From the NCBI RefSeq assembly GCF_013170825.1, contig NZ_CP033365.1, positions 1,810,001 through 1,874,000 of the forward strand: a DNA stretch of 64,000 nt. The letters are read 5' to 3'. This DNA is from Mesorhizobium sp. NZP2298 (lineage in GTDB: Bacteria > Pseudomonadota > Alphaproteobacteria > Rhizobiales > Rhizobiaceae). Position numbers and translations under genes: made by a program. Positions within the stretch are counted from its first letter, which is position 1, and each line of letters starts with the position of its first letter. The notes under the pieces are model-generated. The model was given only the letters and a program-made list of their open reading frames with translations, made no database searches and was not told the DNA's origin. This document shows positions 18,785 to 27,593 of the stretch, one piece after another.

Positions 18785-20247
18785 GCCTGGACCTGATTTG
18801 CGACGGAGGCTGTGGAGGCGACCACAGGCCGGTCCCGTGCCGTCCCGTACCATCCACCAAGCGCATCTTCATAGGCAAGGCCGGCAGTGAAAACGGTTTC
18901 GTCGGAAAAGGTCCGGCCAACGATCTGGATGCCGGTCGGCACGCCGTTCGAGGCTCGCCCGGACGGAACGCTCAGCACCGGACAGCGGCTCAGCATGTTG
19001 AACGGATAGGTCATCGGCCAGCCTACCGACGGGTGGACGTCCTTGCCGTTGATCGTCACCTTGTCCTTCGACGGATCATGATCGGCGGCGACGGCGGGAA
19101 CCGCCAGCGTTGGGCAGATGAAGATGTTATGCCTCTCGAGCATCGGCCCCAGCGACGCATACATGGCACCGCCGGTGTACATCGACTTGAGGAATTCCTG
19201 GCAGGTGTTGTCGCGCGCGCCTTCGGCAAAATGACGAGCATATCCGGTCAGCAGATCGCCTCTGGCATCGTCGAGATACTCCGCAAGCCAAGATCCGAAG
19301 ATGGTCCGAAGATGACTCATCGCGGCGCGTTCACTCTCCTTCGTCCAGCCGAGATCGACTTCCTCGACCGTAGCGCCAAGCGAACGGAAGACATCCAGCG
19401 CCGCGAGCGTGTTGCGCCGAACCTCTTCATCGATCTCGAAATAGCCGAGATCCAGGGAATAGGCGATCTTCCAGCCCTTGATGCCACCGCGGTCGGGAGC
19501 CATTGCAAGCTTGGGCCGGAGCGAGGCAATGTCCAGCGGATCCGGCCCGCACATGACATTCTGCATCAGCAGGCAGTCCTCGACCGAACGGGCCATCGGG
19601 CCGGGGTGGTTGTATGGGTCCAGATTGAACGGCGCAGAGGCAGGATTGCGTCCGTAGGGCGGCTTGAAGCCCACGACACCGCAAGCTGAGGCCGGAATGC
19701 GGATCGAGCCGCCAATGTCCGAGCCGTTGGCGAGCGTCGTAAGTCCTGCCGCAAGGGCAGCGCCCGACCCGCCGGAGGAGCCGCCCGGCGTATAATCCAG
19801 GTTCCAGGGATTGCGGGTGACGCCCCAGAGTCGCGAATGGGTGACGCCCTCGCATGAAAATTCCGGTGTCGTGGTGCGACTGTGGACGATAGCACCGGCG
19901 TCGAGCAGCCGTTGCACGACCGTGCTCGTGGTCTGGGCGACATTGTTCCTGTAGATCAACGAACCGTAAGTCGTGATCTTGCCAGCGATGTTGCTTTCAT
20001 CCTTGATCGCCGTCGCAATGCCTTCCAGCGGCCGCAAGCGGCCATCGGTCATGCCATAGCGGCGCTCTGCTTCCCGAGCAGCATCCAAGGCCTCCCGCGC
20101 ATAGACAAAACTCGTCGCGTTGACGGTGTCGCTTGTCTGATCGATGCGTTGCAATTGCGCCTCGATCACCTCGACCGGCGACACGGTGCGGTCTCGAAAT
20201 CGGCGAAGCGCCTCGCTGGCGGACAGATAGCAGAGGTCGAGCGTCAT
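18781..20247 (-). CDS. amidase-signature-family amidase
   Basis: This 488-residue amidase-signature (GatA-like) protein shows a full Ser-cisSer-Lys triad: Lys in IATAIKDESN (about residue 82), the glycine/serine motif TPGGSSGGSGAAL and DIGGSIRIPA. It hydrolyses carboxamides to acid and ammonia or amine. The ATG at 20247 is chosen (GGAA about 9 bases upstream) over GTG 20268. It is first in the minus-strand pair with the deacetylase and is divergent from the ABC importer. Its promoter contains operator copy 3, so it should be co-regulated with the importer. Confidence 0.9.
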   Translation of the reverse strand: MTLDLCYLSASEALRRFRDRTVSPVEVIEAQLQRIDQTSDTVNATSFVYAREALDAAREAERRYGMTDGRLRPLEGIATAIKDESNIAGKITTYGSLIYRNNVAQTTSTVVQRLLDAGAIVHSRTTTPEFSCEGVTHSRLWGVTRNPWNLDYTPGGSSGGSGAALAAGLTTLANGSDIGGSIRIPASACGVVGFKPPYGRNPASAPFNLDPYNHPGPMARSVEDCLLMQNVMCGPDPLDIASLRPKLAMAPDRGGIKGWKIAYSLDLGYFEIDEEVRRNTLAALDVFRSLGATVEEVDLGWTKESERAAMSHLRTIFGSWLAEYLDDARGDLLTGYARHFAEGARDNTCQEFLKSMYTGGAMYASLGPMLERHNIFICPTLAVPAVAADHDPSKDKVTINGKDVHPSVGWPMTYPFNMLSRCPVLSVPSGRASNGVPTGIQIVGRTFSDETVFTAGLAYEDALGGWYGTARDRPVVASTASVANQVQA

Positions 20248-20291
20248 TCGGCCGAGTTCCTTTCTCACCGGTCATGCAGGCTTGCGAAGGC

Positions 20292-20320
20292 ATATCAACA
20301 AATCATGATTGATTGGTCAA
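20292..20320 (-). promoter_or_regulatory. amidase-deacetylase promoter
   Basis: On the minus strand the -35 box TTGACC (20315-20320) and -10 box TGATAT (20292-20297) have an exact 17-base spacer. The -35 box is part of operator copy 3, so binding there would occlude RNA polymerase. Confidence 0.6.
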
Positions 20321-20322
20321 TC
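20307..20322. promoter_or_regulatory. operator copy 3, between amidase and ABC importer
   Basis: The site reads GATTGATTGGTCAATC on the plus strand, that is GATTGACCAATCAATC on the minus strand. It has one mismatch to copy 2 and one to copy 1. It sits in the 228-base divergent intergenic region and overlaps the amidase -35 box. Confidence 0.7.
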
Positions 20323-20330
20323 AGAAATCA

Positions 20331-20359
20331 TTGACAAGCTTTTCATGGGTGGCTAGCGT
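20331..20359 (+). promoter_or_regulatory. ABC importer promoter
   Basis: The -35 box TTGACA (20331-20336) and -10 box TAGCGT (20354-20359) are separated by 17 bases. Operator copy 3 ends 8 bases upstream of the -35 box, the same geometry as at the aminotransferase promoter. Confidence 0.55.
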
Positions 20360-20475
20360 TAGGGTGACCATGGAGAAAGCCGCCATTCGAAGAGCGGTAT
20401 CCGCCACAAAGCGCCGACCGGGAATCGCCTGTTTTTCGGTTGGCAAAAAGGGGAACAGGCGTTTCGAGGAGAAAC

Positions 20476-22071
20476 ATGTCTGAATTCAGCTATTGGGCCG
20501 AACGCTTCAAGAAAGGCCAGATTTCACGTCGAGAATTCCTTGGGCGCTCCGCCGCGCTCGTCGCGACGGCAGGGCTCGGCGCCACCTCGTTCCCGAACTT
20601 CGCGACCGCCGAGGAACCCAAGAAGGGTGGATCGGCGCGCTTTGGCATGTCCGATGCCTCGCAGAACGACACACTCGATCCGGGCACCTGGCCGGCAAGC
20701 TTCGCGCAGGCTGCCTTCAACGGATCGCTATGCAACAACCTGACCGAGATCGCGGCCGACGGCAGCATTGTCGGTGATCTCGCCGAAAGCTTCGAGCCGA
20801 GCGATGGCGCCAAGAAATGGGTGTTCAAGCTGCGCAACGGCGTCACCTTCCATGATGGCAAGAGCCTGACCGTCGAGGATGTCCAGGAATCCTTCCGCCA
20901 CCATATGGGCGAAAAGTCCACGTCGGGCGCCAAGTCGATTCTGTCTCAGGTCGCCAGCATCGACAAGGACGGCGACAGCAATGTCGTGTTCACGCTGAAT
21001 TCGGGCAGCGCCGACTTCCCCTATCTGGTCGCCGACTATCATTTGTCGATCATGCAGGCCAAGGCAGGAGGCGGCATCGACTGGCAAAAAGGCATCGGTA
21101 CAGGCAGTTTCAAGCTGGAGAATTTCGATCCCGGCGTGTCGATAAAGATGACCCGCAACCCGAACTACCACAAGGACAACAAACCCTATCTCGACGAGTT
21201 CGAGTTCATCTGCATCACCGACCCGACCGCACGCACCAACGCGTTCGTCACCGGTGAGGTCGACTTTATGAACGACCTCGAGGTGAAGAACATGCCGCCG
21301 ATTCAGCGCAACGCGGATCTCGAGATCCAGCGCGTGCCAAGTCTGCGCCATTTTACCTTCGACATGGACACCTCGGTCGCGCCGTTCGACAATGTCGATG
21401 TGCGCCTGGCGATGAAATACGCGCTCGATCGCGACGATATCCTGCGCAAGGTTTTCCTGGGCGAAGGCAAGAAGGGCAACGACACTCCCGTCGCCTCCGC
21501 CATGCCATTCTACAAAGACCCGACACCCCAACACGACTACAACATCGAAAAAGCCAAGGAGCATCTCAAGAAGGCCGGCCTGACCTCGGTCGACGTCAAT
21601 TTGTCGGTTTCCGAAGCGGCATTTCCGGGCTGCATAGACGCGGCCGTGCTCTACAAGGAGCAAGCCGCGAAAGCGGGCATCAACATCAACATCGTCCGCG
21701 AGGCCGACGACGGCTACTGGGAAAACGTCTGGCTGAAGAAGCCATTCAGCGGTGTGGACTGGTATGGCCGCGCGACATGCGACTGGTTGTTCTCGACAGT
21801 GCTTGCCGCCGACGCACCCTGGAACAGCACACACTGGAAGAACCCGCGCTTCAACGAACTGCTCATTGCCGCCCGCGCCGAGACCGACCAGGCCAAGCGC
21901 GCGGCGCAATATGGAGAGATGCAGCAGATCGTGCATGACGATGGCGGCATGATCACGCTTGCTTTCGTCAACTGGAACTACGGCTTGTCGAAAAAGCTCG
22001 GTCACGGCCCCATCGGGGGCATTTTCCCATGCGACAATCTCCGCATGACCGAGCGCTGGTGGATGGTCTAG
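20476..22071 (+). CDS. peptide/nickel-type ABC transporter substrate-binding protein
   Basis: This 531-residue family 5 solute-binding protein (DppA/OppA type) has a Tat signal: SRREFLGRS at about residues 18-26, then a hydrophobic Ala/Gly stretch and cleavage near ATAEE. Family motifs include WVFKLRNGVTFHDGKSLTVEDV and VRLAMKYALDRDDI. It captures the substrate in the periplasm for the two permeases and fused ATPase that follow. GAGGAG precedes the ATG at 20476. Judged by neighbours, the ligand is probably an amide or acylated amine rather than a peptide (inference). Confidence 0.92.
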   Translation: MSEFSYWAERFKKGQISRREFLGRSAALVATAGLGATSFPNFATAEEPKKGGSARFGMSDASQNDTLDPGTWPASFAQAAFNGSLCNNLTEIAADGSIVGDLAESFEPSDGAKKWVFKLRNGVTFHDGKSLTVEDVQESFRHHMGEKSTSGAKSILSQVASIDKDGDSNVVFTLNSGSADFPYLVADYHLSIMQAKAGGGIDWQKGIGTGSFKLENFDPGVSIKMTRNPNYHKDNKPYLDEFEFICITDPTARTNAFVTGEVDFMNDLEVKNMPPIQRNADLEIQRVPSLRHFTFDMDTSVAPFDNVDVRLAMKYALDRDDILRKVFLGEGKKGNDTPVASAMPFYKDPTPQHDYNIEKAKEHLKKAGLTSVDVNLSVSEAAFPGCIDAAVLYKEQAAKAGININIVREADDGYWENVWLKKPFSGVDWYGRATCDWLFSTVLAADAPWNSTHWKNPRFNELLIAARAETDQAKRAAQYGEMQQIVHDDGGMITLAFVNWNYGLSKKLGHGPIGGIFPCDNLRMTERWWMV

Positions 22072-22083
22072 CGTGATGCAGAG

Positions 22084-22109
22084 GGCGGACAAACTGTTGC
22101 CTGTCCGCC
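22084..22109 (+). terminator. stem-loop between binding-protein and permease genes
   Basis: A perfect 8-bp stem (22084-22091 with 22102-22109) and a 10-base loop lie 12 bases after the binding-protein stop. There is no T tract. Such intra-operon hairpins usually protect the abundant binding-protein mRNA or attenuate downstream expression. Confidence 0.5.
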
Positions 22110-22187
22110 TTCCATCCGCACGTGCCGATTGCCGTCCGGCACTGGGCCCGTCCGCGAGGCCGGGCAGATTCCTTTGAAAGGATCGCC

Positions 22188-23153
22188 GTGAGTTCGACGA
22201 GACATCCGGTCGCGCGAATGCTTCTGCAAAGGGTGGCGCTTGGCTTCCTCAGCCTGCTGATCGTATCGTTTGTGATCTTCCTGGCTGTCAGCATGTTGCC
22301 CGGTGATTTCGCAACGGCGATCCTCGGCCGTTCGGCGACGCCCGATACGGTGGCCGCGTTCCGCGAGCAGCTCGGCCTCAACCTGCCGTGGTACCAGCGC
22401 TACCTGATGTGGCTTGGCCACGCGCTGACCGGCGATTTCGGACAATCCTTCTCGTCGCGCCCAGTCGGCCACATCATCGGGCCGCGCCTTCTCAACACAT
22501 TGTATCTGGCGGCGCTGACCGCACTGATAGCCGTCCCCCTGGCGATCGGCCTCGGCATCATCGCCGCGCTGTATCGCAATCGCTTCCTCGACCGCCTGCT
22601 CAGCGCGTCGAGCCTCGCCGCCATCTCGATCCCGGAGTTCTTTTTCGCCTACATCATGATGCTGATCTTCGCCATCAATCTGCATTGGTTTCCATCGTTG
22701 TCGAGCATCCGGCCATCGATGCATCTGGGCGACCAACTCATGCGAATGGTGCTGCCTGTGCTGACTCTGACGCTTGTCATCCTCGCGCATATGATGCGCA
22801 ACACGCGCGCGGCGATCATCAGCGTCATGTCGCGCCCTTTCATCGAAATGGCGCATCTCAAGGGCGAATCGGCTGCTCGTGTCGTTCTGCGTCACGCGCT
22901 GCCCAACGTGGTCGGACCAATCGCCAGCGTGGTTGCGCTGAACCTCGCCTATCTGATCGCCGGCGTTGTGGTGATCGAGGTGGTCTTCGTCTATCCTGGC
23001 ATCGGCCAGACCATGGTGGACGCGGTGCGCAACCGCGACATTCCAGTCATTCAGGCCTGCGCGCTGATCTTTTCGATCACCTACATCCTGCTCAACCTGA
23101 TAGCGGACATCATCTCGATCGTCAGCAATCCCAGACTCCTCCACCCGCGCTGA
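22188..23153 (+). CDS. peptide-type ABC transporter permease (DppB-like)
   Basis: This 321-residue inner-membrane permease has an N-terminal helix (LLQRVALGFLSLLIVSFVIFLAVSML), the PGDFA motif of DppB/OppB proteins, about six membrane segments and the cytoplasmic EAA-type loop (MAHLKGESAARVVLRHALPN). GTG 22188 is chosen with AAAGGA upstream, giving the usual family length. It forms the channel with the next gene product. Confidence 0.9.
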   Translation: MSSTRHPVARMLLQRVALGFLSLLIVSFVIFLAVSMLPGDFATAILGRSATPDTVAAFREQLGLNLPWYQRYLMWLGHALTGDFGQSFSSRPVGHIIGPRLLNTLYLAALTALIAVPLAIGLGIIAALYRNRFLDRLLSASSLAAISIPEFFFAYIMMLIFAINLHWFPSLSSIRPSMHLGDQLMRMVLPVLTLTLVILAHMMRNTRAAIISVMSRPFIEMAHLKGESAARVVLRHALPNVVGPIASVVALNLAYLIAGVVVIEVVFVYPGIGQTMVDAVRNRDIPVIQACALIFSITYILLNLIADIISIVSNPRLLHPR

Positions 23154-23160
23154 GGCCGAT

Positions 23161-24045
23161 ATGGCATTGTCCAACGTCCAGCGACCCGAACGCGCGCAAG
23201 GCTTCCTCGCAAGCGCAAAACGCCGTCTGCGCCGTGCACCACCCACGGCGTGGTTCGGCATGGTCGTGCTCGCCACCTATCTTGCCGCGGCGCTGTTTGC
23301 GCCGCTGATCGCGCCCTACGGCGAATATCAGGTCGTGTCGGAAACGCCGTTCGAGCCGTGGAGCAGCCAGTTCGTCTTCGGCACGGACCAATTGGGACGC
23401 GACCTGTTCAGCCGCCTGATATTCGGCGCGCGCAATTCGATCGGTATCGCCTTCGTCACCACGCTGCTTGCCTTCATCATCGGCGGCAGCCTCGGCATCG
23501 TCGCGGCCGCCTTGCGCGGCGTGACGGATCAGTTGCTCAGCCGCTTCGTCGATTCCGTGATGTCGATCCCCGATCTCATCTTCACGCTCATGCTGCTGGC
23601 GATCTTCGGCTCCAGCGTCACCAATCTGGTGCTGATCATCGCGGTGATCGATTCGACCCGTGTATTCCGCCTGTCGCGCGCGGCCGCGCTCAACGTGGTG
23701 ACACTGGAGTTTGTCGAGGCCGCGCACGCCAGGGGCGAAAAACTGCCCTGGATCGTCACCCAGGAGATCCTGCCTAACATCCTGCCCGTGCTCATTTCCG
23801 AATTCGGCATGCGATTCTGTTTTGTCTTCCTGGCCATAGCAGCCCTGTCCTTCCTCGGCGTCGGCCTCCAACCGCCAATGGCCGAATGGGGCTCCATGGT
23901 CCGTGACACCGCCGCCCTTATAAGCGGCGGCGACTTCACACCGCTCATCCCGGCGGCGGCAATCGCGCTGCTGACGGTCGCCGTCAATTTCGTTGCGGAC
24001 TGGTTTTTGAATGAATCAAGTGGTCTTTCCGATGACGAGCGCTAG
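23161..24045 (+). CDS. peptide-type ABC transporter permease (DppC-like)
   Basis: This 294-residue DppC-like permease has an N-terminal segment followed by LGRDLFSRLIFGARNSI, the conserved entry to the transmembrane domain. About six helices follow, with the EAA loop EAAHARGEKLPWIVTQEILPNILP. It starts 7 bases after the DppB-like stop. Its 3' end overlaps the ATPase gene by up to 35 bases depending on the start used there. Confidence 0.9.
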   Translation: MALSNVQRPERAQGFLASAKRRLRRAPPTAWFGMVVLATYLAAALFAPLIAPYGEYQVVSETPFEPWSSQFVFGTDQLGRDLFSRLIFGARNSIGIAFVTTLLAFIIGGSLGIVAAALRGVTDQLLSRFVDSVMSIPDLIFTLMLLAIFGSSVTNLVLIIAVIDSTRVFRLSRAAALNVVTLEFVEAAHARGEKLPWIVTQEILPNILPVLISEFGMRFCFVFLAIAALSFLGVGLQPPMAEWGSMVRDTAALISGGDFTPLIPAAAIALLTVAVNFVADWFLNESSGLSDDER

Positions 24046-25666
24046 TCGGCCGGGTCGCGCCGACAGCACCGTCCTGACGGTCTCTGATCTCCGCATAGAG
24101 GCGAAGGCCGGCGGCGAGTGGTCGGAGATCGTGAAGGGCATCAGCTTCACCCTGAAGCGAGGCGAAGTGGTGGGGCTGGTCGGCGAGTCCGGAGCCGGCA
24201 AGTCGACGATCGGCCTCGCCACCCTTGGCCATGTGCGTCAGGGGTGCCGCATCAAATCGGGCAGTGTCTTGTTTGACGGCGAGAACGTCCTAAACCTGCC
24301 GGAGGCTCGTCAACGCCGCCTCCGCGGCGTCCGCATCTCCTATGTCGCGCAAAGCGCCGCAGCCTCCTTCAACCCTGCCATCCGCCTGATGGAGCAGATC
24401 GTCGAGGCAGCTGTTTCGCGTGGCGGCCAGGGCCGCATGGAAGCCGAGACCAATGCGCGGGCGTTGTTTCGCGCGCTGCGATTGCCGGACCCCGACCATT
24501 TTGGCAGGCGCTATCCGCACCAGGTTTCAGGAGGTCAGCTGCAGCGCGCCATGGTCGTAATGGCTATGATCTGCAAGCCGGACCTGATCGTCTTCGACGA
24601 GCCGACGACGGCGCTTGACGTGACCACGCAGGTCGAGGTCCTGGTATCGATCCGGGAAGCGATCCAAAAATTCGGCGTTGCCGCCCTATACATCACACAT
24701 GATCTCGCCATCGTCGCGCAGATGGCAGACCGGATCATGGTCCTGCGCCATGGCGAAGCAGTCGAGGAGGGGCCGGTCTCCAGGATGCTGACGCAACCGG
24801 AACATCCCTATACGAAATCGCTCTGGGCGGTTCATGACATCCCGATGGCAACAAGATCCGAGGCGCCGGAGCTCTTGCGGATCGATGGTCTCAGCGCATC
24901 CTACGGTTCATTTCAGGTGTTGCGCGACATATCGGTATTGGTGGGATATGGGCAGACCGTGGCGGTGGTCGGCGAATCCGGATCGGGAAAATCCACGCTG
25001 GGCCGTGTCATCGCCGGACTAATGGCGCCAGACAGCGGCTCGCTCTCCTTCAAGGGCGAGCCATGCGCGCCTCTCGTGCGCCAGCGCACCAAGGACACGC
25101 TGCAAAAAATCCAGATCATCTACCAGTCGGCCGAAACCGCGCTCAATCCACGCCATGCGGTGCGCAAGATCATTGGTCGACCGTTGAAATTCTACCATGG
25201 CCTGACCGGCTCGGCACGGACGCAACGCATCCTGGAGTTGCTGAAGACAGTGGAGCTCGACGCCTCCTACATCGATCGGCTGCCCGGCCAGTTGTCGGGC
25301 GGCCAGCGCCAGCGCGTAGCCATTGCGCGGGCCTTGGCTGCCGATCCCGAGCTGATCGTCTGCGACGAGGTCACCTCTGCTCTCGACCAGATCGTGCAGG
25401 CTGAAATCCTGAAGATGCTGGTCTCCTTGCAGCAAAGATTGGGCGTGTCCTACCTCTTCATCACCCATGATCTCGCCACGGTGAGAGCCATTGCCGACGA
25501 TGTCGTCGTCATGCATCAGGGCACCGTGGTCGATCAGGGACCAAAGGAAGAGGTGCTGGCGCCGCCGCACAAGCCGTACACGCAGCTGCTGCTGGCTTCG
25601 GTTCCCGAGATGGCTGAAGGTTGGCTCGATGGCGTCATCGCCGCCCGTCAGCTTCAGGAGAGCTGA
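24011..25666 (+). CDS. fused DppD-DppF-type ABC ATPase (two nucleotide-binding domains)
   Basis: One 551-residue protein holds both ATPases of a peptide-type importer. Domain 1 (about 20-260) has GESGAGKST, VSGGQLQRAM and LIVFDEPTTALD. Domain 2 (about 285-540) has GESGSGKST, LSGGQRQRV and LIVCDEVTSALD. All ATP-site motifs look intact. In many systems the two domains are separate genes. The start may be 24011 or ATG 24032; neither has a clear ribosome binding site, consistent with coupling to the upstream permease. Confidence 0.9.
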   Translation: MNQVVFPMTSASRPGRADSTVLTVSDLRIEAKAGGEWSEIVKGISFTLKRGEVVGLVGESGAGKSTIGLATLGHVRQGCRIKSGSVLFDGENVLNLPEARQRRLRGVRISYVAQSAAASFNPAIRLMEQIVEAAVSRGGQGRMEAETNARALFRALRLPDPDHFGRRYPHQVSGGQLQRAMVVMAMICKPDLIVFDEPTTALDVTTQVEVLVSIREAIQKFGVAALYITHDLAIVAQMADRIMVLRHGEAVEEGPVSRMLTQPEHPYTKSLWAVHDIPMATRSEAPELLRIDGLSASYGSFQVLRDISVLVGYGQTVAVVGESGSGKSTLGRVIAGLMAPDSGSLSFKGEPCAPLVRQRTKDTLQKIQIIYQSAETALNPRHAVRKIIGRPLKFYHGLTGSARTQRILELLKTVELDASYIDRLPGQLSGGQRQRVAIARALAADPELIVCDEVTSALDQIVQAEILKMLVSLQQRLGVSYLFITHDLATVRAIADDVVVMHQGTVVDQGPKEEVLAPPHKPYTQLLLASVPEMAEGWLDGVIAARQLQES

Positions 25667-25695
25667 GATAGGTCGACCGCCACCGCAGGACCGAG

Positions 25696-27390
25696 ATGAG
25701 AGAAAAAGCCCGATACGACTATATCATCGTTGGAGCGGGTTCCGCCGGATGCGTTCTGGCGAACCGGCTGAGCACCAACCCGGACTGTAGCGTGCTGCTG
25801 CTCGAGGCTGGTCCGCCGGACGGCGGACTGATGATGCGGATGCCGGCCGGCGTCTACAAGGTCCATGGCGACCGCCGCATAAACTGGAACTATCACAGCG
25901 AACCCGAGATGGGCTTGATGGGACGACGAATACCGGTTCCGCGCGGGCGGGTGCTGGGCGGCTCGTCCTCGATCAACGCAATGGTCTATCTGCGCGGTCA
26001 TCCACGCGACTATGACGCATGGGCCGCGACAGGGCTGCACGAATGGAGTTATGCCCACTGCCTGGCCTACTTCAGGAAATCGGAAACCAGCGACCGGGGT
26101 GTCGGTCCCTACCATGGCGCCGACGGTCCGCTGCGGGTCAGCCAGGGAAGGCTGCAATCACCGGTTTTCGACCAGTTTCTGGAGGCCGGCGCCAATGTCG
26201 GCCACACCATATCCGACGATCTGAACGGAGAGCAGCCTGAAGGTCTCGGCCGCATGGATTCGACCAAGGGCGGCGGACAGCGCTGCAGTGCCGCCGTTGC
26301 CTATCTCCATCCCGCAAGAAACCGCTCGAACCTGACCGTGATCACCGGCGCGCTGGTCCATCGCATCGCCATCTCCGGCGGCCGTGCGACCGGGGTCGTC
26401 TACGAACGGGCCGGTGCTGTCGTCTGCGCAGGGGCGGCCATGGAGGTGATTCTCAGCGCCGGCGCCATCAACAGTCCGCAGATCCTGATGCTGTCAGGCA
26501 TCGGCAATCCCGAAGAACTCGCCCAAGCTGGCGTCCAGACCGTCGTTCGCAACGACGGAGTCGGACGTAACCTGCAGGACCATCTCAACATCGGGCTGGC
26601 CTTCAATTGCAGGGAGCCTGTCTCGATGACTTGGCTGGGCCATCCGGCTGGCAAGGCCTATGCCGGCGCGCGCTGGCTCGCGACGAAAACCGGCCCGGTT
26701 TCGTCCAACATATGGGAAGTCGGCGGCGTGATCCGCAGCGATCCGACCGTCGACTATCCCAACATGCAATATCATCTCGGTCCGATGAAGATGGAGAAAT
26801 CTGGCAAAGGCTTCTCGCTGGCGCACGGGTTCATGCTGCACCTGTCTCAGCTTCGGCAGGAAAGCCGCGGCACGGTCCGGCTGCGCACGTCGGACCCCCG
26901 GACGGCGCCGATGATCCGGTTCAACTTCCTGGCAACTGATCGCGACCTGCGCGAATTTCGCGACGGACTTCGCGTCACCCGCGAGATCACCCGCGACAAG
27001 GCGCTTGCGGTTCTCGGCACCAGCGAGGCGTTTCCCGGCGCCGGCGTCGAAGACGACATCGCGATCGACGAGTTGATGCGCACGCGCCTCGAGACTGAAT
27101 TCCATCCGAGCTGCACCTGCCGCATGGGCGCCGACGACGGTTCGGTTGTCGATCCATGGCTGCGTGTCCGCGGCATTGACGGGCTGCGGGTGGTGGACGC
27201 CTCGGTCATGCCGACCGTCGTCAGTTCCAATCTCAACGGTCCAACCATCATGATCGCCGAGAAGGCCGCGGACATGATCCTCGGGCGCCGGGCGTTACCG
27301 AAAGTTGATCTGAGGAAGTCCGCTTCAACACCAACTGAGACGACGCGGTCCAGCGCGGCATCGACCTCCTTCGGCCGATGCACGACCTAG
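25696..27390 (+). CDS. GMC-family FAD oxidoreductase (choline-dehydrogenase-like)
   Basis: This 564-residue glucose-methanol-choline oxidoreductase has the FAD motif YIIVGAGSAGCVLANRLS at residues 9-26, the GMC signature 1 region GRVLGGSSSINAMVYLRGH, and signature 2 GAINSPQILMLSGIG. The C-terminal HPSCTCRMG holds the active-site His, followed by NGPTIMIAEKAADMI. The family oxidises primary alcohols to aldehydes. It is 30 bases behind the ATPase, so probably in the same transcript. It could supply an aldehyde to the cluster's dehydrogenase. Confidence 0.9.
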   Translation: MREKARYDYIIVGAGSAGCVLANRLSTNPDCSVLLLEAGPPDGGLMMRMPAGVYKVHGDRRINWNYHSEPEMGLMGRRIPVPRGRVLGGSSSINAMVYLRGHPRDYDAWAATGLHEWSYAHCLAYFRKSETSDRGVGPYHGADGPLRVSQGRLQSPVFDQFLEAGANVGHTISDDLNGEQPEGLGRMDSTKGGGQRCSAAVAYLHPARNRSNLTVITGALVHRIAISGGRATGVVYERAGAVVCAGAAMEVILSAGAINSPQILMLSGIGNPEELAQAGVQTVVRNDGVGRNLQDHLNIGLAFNCREPVSMTWLGHPAGKAYAGARWLATKTGPVSSNIWEVGGVIRSDPTVDYPNMQYHLGPMKMEKSGKGFSLAHGFMLHLSQLRQESRGTVRLRTSDPRTAPMIRFNFLATDRDLREFRDGLRVTREITRDKALAVLGTSEAFPGAGVEDDIAIDELMRTRLETEFHPSCTCRMGADDGSVVDPWLRVRGIDGLRVVDASVMPTVVSSNLNGPTIMIAEKAADMILGRRALPKVDLRKSASTPTETTRSSAASTSFGRCTT

Positions 27391-27593
27391 CGCGGTGCGC
27401 GGTCGGGAACGGCCGCCTTGTGATGCCGCGATCATTGATGGCGTCGAGCATCTCGCGATGATCGCGCGAGGTGATCACCTCGCGCCGGGCTGGCCAGAAA
27501 TCATACGGTGCATGCGCGCCATAACCCTCTCGCCAGACTCTTTCCCATCTGCTTCGGCATGGTTAATAGTGTCGACTTCGCGGAGGATCGATC

